The notes: generated by a model not told the origin, from the letters alone. Positions 7,126 through 18,570 are shown, counted from the first letter of the stretch. The stretch: DNA of 64,000 nucleotides from an uncultured Clostridia bacterium (GCA_949878885.1 CATLBN010000006.1:1-64000); one strand, 5' to 3'. Made by a program: numbers and translations.

Positions 7126-8640
7126 ATGGAAAAAATAGGCATTATAGATTTGGGCTCGAATTCGGCAAGGCTTGTTATAGTAAACCTCTTCGCAGACGGT
7201 TATTTTATGGTTGTGGACGAGCTTAAAGAAAGCGTAAGGCTTGGACAGGATATGGAGCGCGACGGCTTTTTAAAGCCCGCCCGCGTTGCGGAAACAATTA
7301 AAACGATTAAAATGTTTCGTAAGCTTTGCGATTCAAGCGGCGTTACGCGGATTATTGCGGTTGCAACCGAAGCCGTGCGCCGCGCAAAAAACCAACGCAG
7401 TTTTATGGACGAAATTCAGGCTAACTGCGGCATTAAACTCCGCGTTTTAAGCGCGGAAGAAGAAGCTGTTTTGGTTTACCGCGGTGTTATAAACACTATG
7501 GACGTGCCCAAGGGAATCATACTTGAAATCGGCGGCGGTTCCACAAAGATTGTTTACTACAACAGAAGAAATATGTTAAATTACGTAACCCTGCCGTTCG
7601 GCGCGGTTACGCTGACGGGTTTGTTTGCTTCCGACGGGCTTAAACCCGAAGAACAGGCGGCAAAAATAGAAGAATTTTTTACGCAGCAGCTTAAACAGGT
7701 TGATTGGCTTTCTGAAGTGGACCCCGAAGTGCAGATGATAGGCGTAGGCGGTTCTTTCAGAAATCTTTTCAAAATAAGCAAAATGGTGCATAAATATCCT
7801 ATTGATAACGTTCATAACTATAAAATGATGGTTGACGACTTTACGCCAATTTACGATATGATTAAGGTTTTGGACCTTGACAAAAAGAAAAAAATAAAAG
7901 GGCTTTCGGCAGAACGCGCCGATATTCTGCCTGCCGCTCTTGCGGTTATTAACGCGTTTGTAAAATACTTTAATTTTGAAAATTTCACTTTTTCCGGCGC
8001 AGGGCTCAGAGAGGGCATTATGTTTAATCAGGCGCTGCCGCTTACCGTTGAAAAGCCCGTTGCCGACGTTTTGAATTATTCATTATCTACGCTTGTAAAA
8101 TATTATGACTGCGATGAAAAACACATTGAACACGTTGTTAATTTAAGCGTTCAGCTGTTTAAGCAATTACGCGTATTGCATAAATTCCCCCGTCAGTATC
8201 TTAGAGTTTTAAAGGTTGCGGCTATGCTGCACGATTGCGGTATGCGTATAAAATATTATAATCATCAGCGCCATAGCTGGTATATGATAATGAACGCTAC
8301 GTTATACGGAGTTACGCATCGCGAAATAGTGCTTGCCGCGTTTACTGCGTGCTGTCATAAAAGAGAGGATATTAACGCGTACGATTGGGCGCGTTACCGC
8401 GATATAATTACCGAAGACGATTTGGAAATTGTTAAAAAGCTTGGCGTTATGCTCAGAATTGCCGAAAGCTTGGACAGGTCTCATTTCGATTCCATAAAAA
8501 GTATAAACTGCGATATTTTAGGCGATTCCGTTATTATGAAAACCGAAACCGACGGAGAAGCTTCGCTTGAAATACGCGACGCGCTCACTTCTTCGGTAGA
8601 ATTCAGAAAATCTTTCCACAAAAATCTTGAAATTCTGTAA
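7126..8640 (+). CDS. Ppx/GppA phosphatase with C-terminal HD domain
   Basis: Exopolyphosphatase / pppGpp-phosphatase family protein, 504 residues from the chosen start. The N-terminal actin-like fold has 'IGIIDLGSNSARLVI' and 'ILEIGGGSTKIVYY'; the C-terminal third is an HD domain ('AAMLHDCGMRIKYYNHQRHS'). The family splits polyphosphate or (p)ppGpp; which substrate applies cannot be told from sequence. The ORF-track start is a TTG at 7093; the ATG at 7126 is preferred because GGGGAG lies ten bases upstream and the protein then begins right at the fold. Confidence 0.88.
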   Translation: MEKIGIIDLGSNSARLVIVNLFADGYFMVVDELKESVRLGQDMERDGFLKPARVAETIKTIKMFRKLCDSSGVTRIIAVATEAVRRAKNQRSFMDEIQANCGIKLRVLSAEEEAVLVYRGVINTMDVPKGIILEIGGGSTKIVYYNRRNMLNYVTLPFGAVTLTGLFASDGLKPEEQAAKIEEFFTQQLKQVDWLSEVDPEVQMIGVGGSFRNLFKISKMVHKYPIDNVHNYKMMVDDFTPIYDMIKVLDLDKKKKIKGLSAERADILPAALAVINAFVKYFNFENFTFSGAGLREGIMFNQALPLTVEKPVADVLNYSLSTLVKYYDCDEKHIEHVVNLSVQLFKQLRVLHKFPRQYLRVLKVAAMLHDCGMRIKYYNHQRHSWYMIMNATLYGVTHREIVLAAFTACCHKREDINAYDWARYRDIITEDDLEIVKKLGVMLRIAESLDRSHFDSIKSINCDILGDSVIMKTETDGEASLEIRDALTSSVEFRKSFHKNLEIL

Positions 8641-8648
8641 TAAAAGCC

Positions 8649-8678
8649 GATGCCGCTATAATGGCGGCATTATTATTT
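8649..8678 (+). terminator. Hairpin after ppx/gppA gene
   Basis: ATGCCGC with GCGGCAT around TATAATG, followed by TATTATTT. Confidence 0.55.
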
Positions 8679-8699
8679 GACGGTAGGTTTTAAAGCTAT

Positions 8700-9248
8700 A
8701 TGGATTTTATATTGGCAAGCGCTTCGCCCAGGCGCAGAGAGCTGCTTTCGCAAATACTTTCTAAGTTCGAAGTTGTGCCGGCGGTGGCGGAAGAAAAAGT
8801 TAATATTTCGCTTTTTCCGGAACAGATGGCGGTTGAACTTGCCGAACATAAGTGCGAAGAAGTTTTTTTTAAGAACGATAAAAAAACGGTAATCGGCTTG
8901 GATACAATAGTTGTTTTCGGCGGAGAGGTTTTAGGTAAGCCCAAAAATAAAGACGACGCCGTTTCAACGCTTAAAAAACTTTCGGGTAAAACGCATTTCG
9001 TAATTACGGGAGTGTGCGTAAAAAACAGATTTAAAAAGGTTACGGGATTTGACAAAACAGAGGTTAAATTCAATATACTCACGGACGAATTTATAAAACA
9101 ATACGTAGACGGCGGCTCGCCTATGGATAAAGCCGGCAGTTACGGAATACAGGACGGCGGAATAGTAAAAGAATATTTCGGCAGTTATACAAACGTTGTG
9201 GGATTGCCTGTTACACTTACGAAAAAACTTATTGACGAGGTACTTTAA
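8700..9248 (+). CDS. maf: Maf-like nucleoside triphosphate pyrophosphatase
   Basis: Maf proteins hydrolyse non-canonical or modified dTTP/UTP-type nucleotides and are linked to septum formation. The 182-residue chain has the N-terminal 'ILASASPRRRELL' substrate loop, the 'GLDTIVVF' acidic segment (D about 69) and 'DKAGSYGIQDGG' near 145-160. The length is standard. It is followed four bases later by a MreB-like gene, a neighbourhood seen in many bacteria (maf next to mreBCD). Confidence 0.92.
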   Translation: MDFILASASPRRRELLSQILSKFEVVPAVAEEKVNISLFPEQMAVELAEHKCEEVFFKNDKKTVIGLDTIVVFGGEVLGKPKNKDDAVSTLKKLSGKTHFVITGVCVKNRFKKVTGFDKTEVKFNILTDEFIKQYVDGGSPMDKAGSYGIQDGGIVKEYFGSYTNVVGLPVTLTKKLIDEVL

Positions 9249-9252
9249 CGGT

Positions 9253-10269
9253 ATGAAAAAAATAGCCATCGATATGGGCTCTGGCATAACCAAAATATAT
9301 ATGCCCGGGTGCGGGGTGGTGCTTACGGAGGCAACCTGCGTTGCCGTGGAAGAACGGGTTGAAAACGGCGAAAAGAAAATAAGCTTTAAAGCGTTCGGCG
9401 ATAAAGCCCGCGCGCTTTCCGGCAGAGCCGCTTTAAATACGCACATAGTAAATCCGATTTTCGAAGGCAACGTTGTTCACGAACATCTTGCGGCCCGTCT
9501 TTTGGAATACTTTTTGGAAAAAATAGAAATTCCTTATAAAAAAGCCAAGCGCACGGAAGCGGTTTTTATTTTGCCTTGCGGAGCAAACGCGGAAGTTCGC
9601 GCTAAGTATTTGCGGATTGCAAAAGAATGCGGAATAGGTGCAGTATATTTTACGCTTACTCCGTTTGCCGCCGTGCTGGGGCACAACGTTACAATAAACG
9701 AAAGCAATCCGATGTTTGTGCTGGATATAGGTTATTCTATAACCAATATTGCCGCGCTTTCGCAAGACGGCATAATTTACGGGCTTACGGTAAATCTCGG
9801 CGGCGGAAATATAGACGTGCAGCTTATTGACGAATTAGCCGAAAATTTCAATTTGAAAATAGGCTCGCTTACGGCGGAACGGCTTAAAAACACCGTGGGC
9901 AGCCTGCTTGACGACGATAACAAAATGAACGTTGTTGAAGGCAGGGACGTTGCTACGGGGGCGCCCGCATCGCTTGCGGTTAATTCCGAGCAGATATATG
10001 AGGTTATTCAAACTTATATAGATAAAATATTGGAATACGTAACTTTGGCGCTTACCAAACTTCCCGCAGAGGTTACGTCGGGAGTTATGCACGGCGGAGT
10101 TTATCTTTCCGGCGGACTTATGAAGCTGGACGGACTTGCCGAATATATAGAAAAAAAACTTTCCATTCCTGTGAATTTACCGGAAGAAGCGCAGCTTGCG
10201 GCGGTTATAGGCGGCGGCGCGATACTTGCAAACGAAGATTTGTTGGACTGCTTTGCCACCGTAGAATAA
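9253..10269 (+). CDS. Divergent MreB/Mbl-like actin homologue
   Basis: Actin-fold protein of 338 residues resembling MreB: 'IAIDMGSGITKIYMPGCGVV' at the N-terminus corresponds to the MreB phosphate-1 region, 'VLDIGYSITNIA' to phosphate-2 and 'GGVYLSGGLMKLDGL' to the adenosine loop. It is clearly more diverged than housekeeping MreB (the usual 'DLGTANT' is 'DMGSGIT') and has no mreC/mreD behind it. It probably polymerises at the membrane and guides wall synthesis, but a specialised role is likely. The ATG at 9253 is chosen over the ORF-track start at 9196, which would overlap maf deeply. Confidence 0.8.
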   Translation: MKKIAIDMGSGITKIYMPGCGVVLTEATCVAVEERVENGEKKISFKAFGDKARALSGRAALNTHIVNPIFEGNVVHEHLAARLLEYFLEKIEIPYKKAKRTEAVFILPCGANAEVRAKYLRIAKECGIGAVYFTLTPFAAVLGHNVTINESNPMFVLDIGYSITNIAALSQDGIIYGLTVNLGGGNIDVQLIDELAENFNLKIGSLTAERLKNTVGSLLDDDNKMNVVEGRDVATGAPASLAVNSEQIYEVIQTYIDKILEYVTLALTKLPAEVTSGVMHGGVYLSGGLMKLDGLAEYIEKKLSIPVNLPEEAQLAAVIGGGAILANEDLLDCFATVE

Positions 10270-10279
10270 AATTTAAATT

Positions 10280-10318
10280 AACAGTCTTTGAACCGATGCG
10301 GCTTCAAAGACTGTTTTT
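10280..10318 (+). terminator. Terminator after mreB-like gene
   Basis: 13-bp stem AACAGTCTTTGAA / TTCAAAGACTGTT followed by TTT. Confidence 0.85.
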
Positions 10319-10349
10319 AAAATTTAACTTATCTTTCACTTGTTAATTG

Positions 10350-10378
10350 TTGCGTATCACGGGTAAATTTTATATAAT
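10350..10378 (+). promoter_or_regulatory. Promoter of lepA
   Basis: TTGCGT, 17-base spacer, TATAAT; leader of about 17 bases. Confidence 0.7.
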
Positions 10379-10401
10379 AAAAGAAAAACTTTCGGCGGAT
10401 T

Positions 10402-12207
10402 ATGAACAACAAAAACAATATACGGAATTTTTGTATAATAGCGCACATAGACCACGGTAAATCCACGCTTGCAGACAGACTTATGGAACGCACCGGTCAG
10501 GTTTCCGAACGCGATATGGAAGCCCAGCTTTTGGATTCTATGGATATAGAGCGTGAGCGCGGTATAACAATAAAGCTTACTCCCGTAAGAATGTTTTATA
10601 AAGCCAAGGACGGCGCCGAGTACGAATTCAATTTAATAGACACGCCTGGGCACGTAGACTTTACTTACGAAGTTTCGCGTTCGCTTGCCGCCTGCGAAGG
10701 CGCAATACTTATTGTAGACGCATCTCAGGGCGTAGAAGCGCAAACGCTTGCAAACGTTTATTTGGCGCTTGAAAACAATTTGGAAATTCTGCCCGTAATC
10801 AATAAAATAGATTTGCCGTCGGCAAGACCCGACGAGGCTAAAAAAGAGATAGAGGACGTTATAGGGCTTGACGCTTCGTTTGCTCCGCTTGTTTCGGCTA
10901 AGGAAGGAATAGGCATTGACGAAGTTTTGGAAGCTGTGGCTAATTATTTCCCCGCGCCCGGCGGCGACGAAAACGCGCCGCTTAAAGCGCTGATTTTCGA
11001 TAGCTATTACGATAATTATAAGGGCGTAATTTTGTTTGTAAGAATAAAAGACGGCGCGGTAAAAGCTGGAGATAAAATAAAAACTTTCCGATCTGATAAA
11101 ATTTACGAAGTTGTAGAAACGGGTGTGTTCAGTCCCAACCTGTCGCCTAAGAGCAGTTTGTCTGCAGGCGAAGTAGGTTACATTGCCGCCTCAATCAAAT
11201 CCATTCAGGACGTGGCTGTGGGGGATACCGTTATCAACGCCGAAAATCCCGCAGATGAACCGCTGCCCGGCTATAAAACCGTGCAAAGCGTGGTTTTTTG
11301 CGGAATTTATCCGCTTGACGGCAGTAAATTCAACGATTTGAAAGACGCTATTTTAAAATTACAGTTAAACGACGCGTCGCTTATTTTCGAACCGGACAGC
11401 TCGGTTGCGCTCGGTTTCGGATTCCGCTGCGGATTTTTAGGACTTTTGCATATGGAAATTATACAAGAGCGAATAGAGCGTGAGTTCGGACTTGAAATAA
11501 TTACAACCGCGCCTTCGGTAAGTTACAAAGTTATAAAGACCGACGGCGAGGAAATTTTTGTGGATAATCCTTCGCACCTGCCTAACGTTTCTGAAATAGA
11601 GCATATGGAAGAACCCATAGTTAAGGCTGATATTTATTCTCCGCCCGATTATTTGGGGCAGATAATGGATTTGTGCCGCGAAAAACGCGGCGTGTTTTTA
11701 CAGATGACTTACCTTGACAAAAGCCGCGTGCGTTTGGAATATAATTTGCCGTTAAACGAAATAATTTTTGATTTTTTCGATTCTATAAAATCGCGTACGC
11801 GCGGTTATGCAAGCTTTGATTACGAACTTATAGGTTACGAAAGAAGCAAACTCGTAAAGCTTGATATTATGCTGAACGGCGAGGTTTGCGACGCGCTTTC
11901 TATGATTGTTCACGAAGACAGCGCATATACGCGCGGCAGAACGCTTTGCGAAAATCTTAAAGAAGCTATACCGCGTCAGCTTTTCGAAGTGCCCGTTCAA
12001 GCGGCAATAGGCGGAAAGATTATTGCGCGGGAAACCGTTAAAGCCGTAAGAAAAGACGTGCTTGCAAAATGCTACGGCGGCGACATAACCAGAAAGAAAA
12101 AACTTTTGGAAAAGCAGAAAGAAGGTAAAAAGCGTATGCGTTCTATAGGCTCGGTTGAAGTGCCTTCCGAAGTATTTATGCAAATACTCAAAACCAACAA
12201 AGATTAA
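10402..12207 (+). CDS. lepA: Elongation factor 4
   Basis: Ribosome-associated GTPase that acts in translation elongation or assembly. The 601-residue chain has the usual domains: G domain with 'AHIDHGKST' (about 14-22), 'DTPGHVDF' and 'NKIDLPSA', then domains II, III and V, and the LepA-specific C-terminal domain ending '[14 protein letters not shown]'. The order lepA followed by hemW is conserved in many Firmicutes; here an MGMT-like gene sits between them. Confidence 0.97.
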   Translation: MNNKNNIRNFCIIAHIDHGKSTLADRLMERTGQVSERDMEAQLLDSMDIERERGITIKLTPVRMFYKAKDGAEYEFNLIDTPGHVDFTYEVSRSLAACEGAILIVDASQGVEAQTLANVYLALENNLEILPVINKIDLPSARPDEAKKEIEDVIGLDASFAPLVSAKEGIGIDEVLEAVANYFPAPGGDENAPLKALIFDSYYDNYKGVILFVRIKDGAVKAGDKIKTFRSDKIYEVVETGVFSPNLSPKSSLSAGEVGYIAASIKSIQDVAVGDTVINAENPADEPLPGYKTVQSVVFCGIYPLDGSKFNDLKDAILKLQLNDASLIFEPDSSVALGFGFRCGFLGLLHMEIIQERIEREFGLEIITTAPSVSYKVIKTDGEEIFVDNPSHLPNVSEIEHMEEPIVKADIYSPPDYLGQIMDLCREKRGVFLQMTYLDKSRVRLEYNLPLNEIIFDFFDSIKSRTRGYASFDYELIGYERSKLVKLDIMLNGEVCDALSMIVHEDSAYTRGRTLCENLKEAIPRQLFEVPVQAAIGGKIIARETVKAVRKDVLAKCYGGDITRKKKLLEKQKEGKKRMRSIGSVEVPSEVFMQILKTNKD

Positions 12208-12240
12208 ATTTTTCGAGAGTTTTTAATTTTAAAAACATTT

Positions 12241-12552
12241 ATGAGTTTTTTTGAAAGAGTTTACGAATACGTTAAAACAATTCCAATAGGTAAGGTTGCA
12301 AGTTACGGCGACGTAGCCCGTGCAATCGGTTTGCCGCGTGCGTCCCGTCAAGTCGGCTGGGCGCTTCATTCAAATCCTTATCCCGGAGTTGTGCCGTGTC
12401 ATAGAGTTGTTTTTGCGGACGGAAGAATTTGCGACGGGTTTGCTTTCGGCGGCAGGGAAGTTCAAAAAGAACTGCTTTTAAAAGAGGGCGTGATTTTTTC
12501 GGAAGACTATAAAATCGATATGAAAAAATGCCGTTATAAGGAGGAGGGATAA
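12241..12552 (+). CDS. MGMT-family DNA alkyl-transfer domain protein
   Basis: 103 residues covering only the C-terminal DNA-binding/active-site domain of O6-alkylguanine-DNA alkyltransferase. The helix-turn-helix segment 'GKVASYGDVARAIGLPRASRQVGWAL' is clear, and the active-site motif reads 'PCHRVV', so the reactive cysteine is kept. Alkyltransferase-like (ATL) proteins of this size usually replace it by another residue, so this one may be a minimal catalytic form. It ends in a one-base overlap (TAATG) with hemW; no clear ribosome-binding site of its own is seen. Confidence 0.85.
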   Translation: MSFFERVYEYVKTIPIGKVASYGDVARAIGLPRASRQVGWALHSNPYPGVVPCHRVVFADGRICDGFAFGGREVQKELLLKEGVIFSEDYKIDMKKCRYKEEG

Positions 12553-13676
12553 TGGCCGGAATTTACGTGCATATTCCGTTTTGCAAATCAAAATGTTCGT
12601 ATTGCGATTTTACGTCTTTCCCCGATAAACTGTGTTTTGCCGAAAGCTATATGGCGTGCGTTTACCGCGAAATGGCAATGCGCAGAGAGGAACTTAAAAA
12701 TTATTTATTCGATACTATATATATAGGCGGAGGCACTCCTTCGGTTATTGACGAAAACTATATTGCAATGCTTGTGGTTGCGGCAAAAAAGAATTTCAAG
12801 ATTGCGGAAAATGCGGAAATAACCATTGAAATGAATCCCGGTACGGTAAGCGCCGCAAAAATGTCGGTTTACGAAAAATGCGGAATAAACCGCTTTTCCG
12901 TAGGCTTGCAGACTGCGGAAGACAGCCAGCTTAAAGAATTGGGCAGAATACACAATTTAAAAGATTTTTTACAGTGCGCAAAGCTTTTAAAGGGCAAAAA
13001 TTTTTCTGTTGACGTAATGATTGGGCTTAAAGGGCAAACTGCGGAAAATATAGAAAAAACTATTGAAACTGCGGCATATGCAGGGGCTAAACATATATCT
13101 ATGTACGCGTTGACACCGGAAGACGGTACGCCTATATATACAGATTATCTTAACGGAGAGTTGCCCGACAGCGATACCGTTGCGGAAATGTACGAATGCG
13201 GCGTAAAAAAACTTAAAGTTTTGGGTTTTGAACGATACGAAGTTTCGAATTTTGCAAAAAGAGGATTTGAAAGCAAACACAATTTAAATTATTGGCGGCG
13301 CGGAGAATATATAGGGTTCGGCGTTTCGGCTTCGTCCTGTATTAATAACGTGCGCTTTACCAATACTTTTGATTTAGACGAATATTTTAAGTGTATTCTT
13401 TCCGGCAGACTGGCTGTAATAGACAGCGAAAAAATAGACGATGACGGGCAGAAAGACGAATTTATTATGCTTGCGCTGAGAACATCTAAGGGGCTTAACG
13501 TTGAAGAATACAACAGGCTTTTTAATGAAAATTTTATAAAAAAGTACTCCGCGGTTTTGCAGAAGATGCGGCAATATATTGAAGTTTTTGAAAATTTTGT
13601 AAGAATTAAACAAGAATATCTGTTTGTGCAGAATTCCGTAATAATAGAATTTTTGGAATATAAAGATGCAGTATAA
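12552..13676 (+). CDS. hemW: HemW-like radical SAM heme chaperone
   Basis: Radical SAM protein of 374 residues. The iron-sulfur motif 'CKSKCSYCDF' (CX3CX2C, about 11-19) and 'YIGGGTPS' are present, with the C-terminal HemN-like winged region. HemW binds heme and hands it to target enzymes, and it was long annotated as oxygen-independent coproporphyrinogen oxidase. A strong AAGGAGGAGGG Shine-Dalgarno lies within the end of the preceding gene. It overlaps the GNAT gene by 11 bases, so the three genes form one unit. Confidence 0.92.
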   Translation: MAGIYVHIPFCKSKCSYCDFTSFPDKLCFAESYMACVYREMAMRREELKNYLFDTIYIGGGTPSVIDENYIAMLVVAAKKNFKIAENAEITIEMNPGTVSAAKMSVYEKCGINRFSVGLQTAEDSQLKELGRIHNLKDFLQCAKLLKGKNFSVDVMIGLKGQTAENIEKTIETAAYAGAKHISMYALTPEDGTPIYTDYLNGELPDSDTVAEMYECGVKKLKVLGFERYEVSNFAKRGFESKHNLNYWRRGEYIGFGVSASSCINNVRFTNTFDLDEYFKCILSGRLAVIDSEKIDDDGQKDEFIMLALRTSKGLNVEEYNRLFNENFIKKYSAVLQKMRQYIEVFENFVRIKQEYLFVQNSVIIEFLEYKDAV

Positions 13677-14178
13677 ATACAGACGGGCAAAAATTGAAGA
13701 ACTCGACGCCGTAATGCGTATTTTTGTTGAAGCGCAAAACTTTATGGAAGCAAATTCCAATCCGCAATGGCCCAAAGGCTTTCCCTATAAAAACGACGTT
13801 GAATGGAGCATATTAGGGGGGCTTTTGTACGCGGTAACCGAAGAAAACGGGGGAATTGCCGCGGTTTTTTCGGCTGTAAATTACGATTGCGATTACAATG
13901 TTATAGAAGGTAATTGGCTTACCGAAGGAAGCTATCTTGCGGTGCACAGGGTTGCGGTTTCGGATAAATTCCGCAACAAAGGCGCGGCTAAATTTATAGT
14001 TAATTTCGCGGCTTTGGAACTCGCCAAACAGCGCGGACGGCTTAGTATAAGAATGGACACGCACGAAAAAAACGCCGCTATGCGCGCTTTGCTGTCGTCC
14101 AACGGATTTACCGAATGCGGCAAAATAACTTTGATACGCGACGGAAGCGTTCGTATAGCTTTTGAAAAAATTATTTAA
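13666..14178 (+). CDS. GNAT family N-acetyltransferase
   Basis: 170-residue acetyltransferase of the GNAT superfamily. The acetyl-CoA region reads 'HRVAVSDKFRNKGAAKFIVN', where the usual R-x-x-G-x-G/A pattern becomes RNKGAA. The substrate cannot be told; the long 'EANSNPQWPKGFP' stretch resembles acetyltransferases of unknown substrate found in Firmicutes. It overlaps hemW and is the last gene before a strong terminator. Confidence 0.85.
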   Translation: MQYKYRRAKIEELDAVMRIFVEAQNFMEANSNPQWPKGFPYKNDVEWSILGGLLYAVTEENGGIAAVFSAVNYDCDYNVIEGNWLTEGSYLAVHRVAVSDKFRNKGAAKFIVNFAALELAKQRGRLSIRMDTHEKNAAMRALLSSNGFTECGKITLIRDGSVRIAFEKII

Positions 14179-14183
14179 ACCTT

Positions 14184-14223
14184 AAAAGGCTGTGCGCGGC
14201 AGTTATGCCGCGCACAGCCTTTT
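14184..14223. terminator. Bidirectional terminator
   Basis: 18-bp perfect stem AAAAGGCTGTGCGCGGCA / TGCCGCGCACAGCCTTTT with a four-base loop, flanked by A- and T-tracts. It serves both converging genes. Confidence 0.93.
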
Positions 14224-14234
14224 ATAATCTTATT

Positions 14235-14894
14235 TTATCCCTGAAGTTGTTTTGTAGCTATAATTATTCCGCGCTCGCCGTCAAGCAGGTATGCGGTAAT
14301 ATGTTTTTCTTGGTCGCATACGCCTACGTAATAATAACATCCTTCGTCGTACAAAAGCCTTACGAAAATTTCTCCGCGGAAAACGCCGCCTTCGCTTAGC
14401 GAGGCAAAAAGTTCTTTGTCGTGTTCGGTTACGCATTTAACGGCTTCTTCACAGCTCATAACGCCGGAATGTTTAACGCTCAGCGCGGTATAAGTTTTGC
14501 TTTCTCCGCCGAAAGTCAGCGTAACGGAGATTTCGTCGCTTTTAAAGTCTTCCGCAGAAAAGCTTAAATAAAAATGTCTGTAAACCGCTTGATAATTCAT
14601 TTCGCCTTCGTTGCCGCAAAAACTTATCAAAACCGTTTCGTAGGTTTTAGGTAAAGAAACAAAAGCTTCGCAAAGGGGCGAAACGTCGCCTTTAATTCCG
14701 TCGGCGGCATACGGCTGCTCTTTTTGAGAACAGTATATTTTTATATTTATACCGTCGTCTTGATAAATGTAAACGTTAGTTCGCTTTTCGGAGATAAAAT
14801 CGCTGTAATCGGCTTTTTTTGCGCAAGCGGCAAACAGGCACGCTAAGCAGCAAAGCGCTGCGAGTATAAAAACTGTTATTGGTAATTTTCTCAT
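14235..14894 (-). CDS. Putative lipoprotein, function unknown
   Basis: 219 residues with a lipoprotein signal: charged start, hydrophobic core and lipobox 'LFAAC' (Cys 24). The mature part is beta-rich with several cysteines (for example 'CEEAVKCV') and shows no family that I recognise. It would be anchored on the outer face of the cytoplasmic membrane. It is transcribed away from the small membrane protein at 15041, the two promoters lying back to back. Confidence 0.75.
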   Translation of the reverse strand: MRKLPITVFILAALCCLACLFAACAKKADYSDFISEKRTNVYIYQDDGINIKIYCSQKEQPYAADGIKGDVSPLCEAFVSLPKTYETVLISFCGNEGEMNYQAVYRHFYLSFSAEDFKSDEISVTLTFGGESKTYTALSVKHSGVMSCEEAVKCVTEHDKELFASLSEGGVFRGEIFVRLLYDEGCYYYVGVCDQEKHITAYLLDGERGIIIATKQLQG

Positions 14895-14916
14895 ATTAAA
14901 TTATATTAATTTACAT

Positions 14917-14945
14917 ATTTTACTATGATAAAAATTTATTTTCAA
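14917..14945 (-). promoter_or_regulatory. Promoter of the lipoprotein gene
   Basis: On the minus strand, TTGAAA, 17-base spacer, TAAAAT. Its -35 box is five bases from the -35 box of the divergent promoter, so the two probably compete or share control. Confidence 0.65.
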
Positions 14946-14949
14946 ACAG

Positions 14950-14978
14950 TTGCGTTTTTTCGGTTGTTATGCTAAAAT
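14950..14978 (+). promoter_or_regulatory. Promoter of the 15041 gene
   Basis: TTGCGT, 17-base spacer, TAAAAT. Confidence 0.6.
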
Positions 14979-15040
14979 AGAAAAAATTTTTAAAATTCGC
15001 TTTCGGCTTATGCGAACGCTTGTTTTGAGGTTTACAGGGA

Positions 15041-15448
15041 TTGAGTAAAGTTATTATAAAAACCGCAATTAAAACGTTGATTGCTATAATAGTTGCCTTG
15101 GCTGTAGCTGCCGGAATTCTGTGTTTCGGATTTCCTAAAACTATGGCAAGCATAGGCGAAAAAAGCGGTAATTACGGTATGGCGGTTGCGTTTGCTTCTA
15201 TTCAATATACATATTCAGGGGCTATAGAAGACCTTGCAAGATGCGCCGAAGACAGTATATTATCGGAAAATGACGAAAACATAGTTAAATACTGCAAACA
15301 GCTTTTGGAAGACGAGCGCTTCGGAGAGTTTGCTGCGGAAAGAAGCGGTATAAAAAATTTGGGCGAAATTAAGGTTGAAATAAACTATAAACAGTTTATA
15401 GAAAACAACCTTAATGCGGCGCAAAAGCGCTTGCAAATAAACGGGTAA
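15041..15448 (+). CDS. Small membrane-anchored protein, unknown
   Basis: 135 residues: one N-terminal membrane helix (about 10-30) then a helical domain of about 100 residues with repeated acidic helices ('AIEDLARCAEDSILS', 'VKYCKQLLEDERFGE'), which hints at a TPR-like helical bundle. No family is recognised. It starts at a TTG; GAGG ten bases upstream supports this. It lies just ahead of guaB but is separated by a weak terminator. Confidence 0.6.
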   Translation: MSKVIIKTAIKTLIAIIVALAVAAGILCFGFPKTMASIGEKSGNYGMAVAFASIQYTYSGAIEDLARCAEDSILSENDENIVKYCKQLLEDERFGEFAAERSGIKNLGEIKVEINYKQFIENNLNAAQKRLQING

Positions 15449-15465
15449 ACAAAGCCCGCTTTTTT
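15442..15465 (+). terminator. Weak terminator before guaB
   Basis: Short CGGG/CCCG stem followed by CTTTTTT; it overlaps the stop codon of the preceding gene. Confidence 0.4.
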
Positions 15466-15519
15466 GTATATTACATTATTTGAAAATTTTAAGGAAATAC
15501 ATAATTTTAGAGGAGATAA

Positions 15520-16977
<1,458 letters not shown>

Positions 16978-16992
16978 AGATAAGGAAGATTT

Positions 16993-18534
16993 ATGAAACA
17001 CCAAAAAGTTTTGATTTTGGACTTCGGCGGGCAGTACAACCAGCTTATTGCAAGGCGCGTACGCGAACATAAAATTTACTGTGAAGTAAAATCATATAAA
17101 ACGCCGATTGATGAAATTCGGCAAATGAATCCGCAGGGTATTATTTTTACGGGCGGACCTAATTCGGTATATCTTGACAGTTCCCCTAAAATGGATAAAG
17201 AAATTTTCGAACTCGGCGTGCCGATTTTGGGAATTTGCTACGGCGCGCAGTTTATGGTTTACGGGCTGGGCGGCAAAATAGAAAAGGCAAACGATACCGC
17301 GGTTGCGGAGTTCGGCAGAACGGACTGTCAATTCGATACAAAATCTTTGCTTTTTAAGGGCTTAAAGAAAAAGTCTGTGGTTTGGATGAGTCATAACGAC
17401 CATATAGCAACCCTTCCCGAAGGTTTTAAAGCTATATGTCATAGCGATAAATGCCCTTACGGCGCTATTGAAAATGCGCAGAAAAAATTATACGGAACAC
17501 AGTTCCATCCAGAAGTTAACCACACCGAACAGGGTTTTGATATGTTGGGTAACTTTCTTTATAACGTATGCGGCTGCGTAGGCGATTGGACTATGGAAGA
17601 ATACGCCCAAACGGCAATACGCGATATCCGCGCTAAAGTGGGAAGCGGCAAGGCTCTTTTGGCGCTTTCTGGCGGCGTGGACAGCTCGGTTGCCTGCAAA
17701 CTGCTTGCAAAAGCAATAGGCAGCCAGCTTACTTGCATATTCGTTGACCACGGACTTATGCGTAAAAACGAAGGCGACGAAGTTGAGGCGGCGTTTGCGG
17801 ACAGCGGAGTTAACTTTGTAAGAGTAAACGCAGGCGAAAGATTTATTTCAAAACTTAAAGGCGTAGCCGAGCCGGAAGCCAAGCGTAAAATTATAGGCGA
17901 GGAGTTTATAAGGGTTTTCGAGGAAGAAGCCAAAAAAATAGGCAAAGTTGACTATCTTGTTCAGGGAACAATTTATCCCGACGTAATAGAATCGGGGGCA
18001 GGCGACGCCGCGGTTATAAAATCGCATCACAATGTGGGCGGACTTCCCGATTACGTTGATTTTAAAGAAATTATAGAACCGCTTAGAATGCTTTTTAAAG
18101 ACGAAGTGCGCGTTTTAGGCTTGGCGCTCGGGCTTGACGAAAAACTTGTATGGCGGCAGCCGTTCCCCGGACCCGGACTTGCAATAAGAATAATAGGCGA
18201 AATTACGCCCGAAAAGATAGCTATACTTCAAGATGCCGACGCAGTTTTCCGCGAGGAAATAGCCAAAGCTCGTCTTGACCGCGAAATAAATCAGTATTTT
18301 GCCGTGCTTACCAATATGCGTTCCGTGGGCGTTATGGGTGACGGCAGAACGTACGACTATACGTTGGCGCTTCGCGGCGTTTCCACAACCGACTTTATGA
18401 CGGCGGATTTTTCGCGTATTCCTTACGATGTTTTGGAAACCGTTTCAAGGCGTATAGTAAACGAAGTTAAACACATAAACCGCATTGTTTACGATATTAC
18501 TTCAAAGCCGCCCGCGACTATAGAGTGGGAATAA
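16993..18534 (+). CDS. guaA: GMP synthase (glutamine-hydrolysing)
   Basis: Aminates XMP to GMP. 513 residues: class I glutamine amidotransferase domain with 'GICYGAQ' (Cys) and 'FHPEVNH' (His), ATP-pyrophosphatase domain with P-loop 'SGGVDSS', and the C-terminal dimerisation domain ending 'PPATIEWE'. It is the second gene of the guaBA operon, preceded by AAGGAAG. Confidence 0.97.
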   Translation: MKHQKVLILDFGGQYNQLIARRVREHKIYCEVKSYKTPIDEIRQMNPQGIIFTGGPNSVYLDSSPKMDKEIFELGVPILGICYGAQFMVYGLGGKIEKANDTAVAEFGRTDCQFDTKSLLFKGLKKKSVVWMSHNDHIATLPEGFKAICHSDKCPYGAIENAQKKLYGTQFHPEVNHTEQGFDMLGNFLYNVCGCVGDWTMEEYAQTAIRDIRAKVGSGKALLALSGGVDSSVACKLLAKAIGSQLTCIFVDHGLMRKNEGDEVEAAFADSGVNFVRVNAGERFISKLKGVAEPEAKRKIIGEEFIRVFEEEAKKIGKVDYLVQGTIYPDVIESGAGDAAVIKSHHNVGGLPDYVDFKEIIEPLRMLFKDEVRVLGLALGLDEKLVWRQPFPGPGLAIRIIGEITPEKIAILQDADAVFREEIAKARLDREINQYFAVLTNMRSVGVMGDGRTYDYTLALRGVSTTDFMTADFSRIPYDVLETVSRRIVNEVKHINRIVYDITSKPPATIEWE

Positions 18535-18570
18535 TATTAACTGTAAAGTTTAATTTTATTGTTTTTAAAG

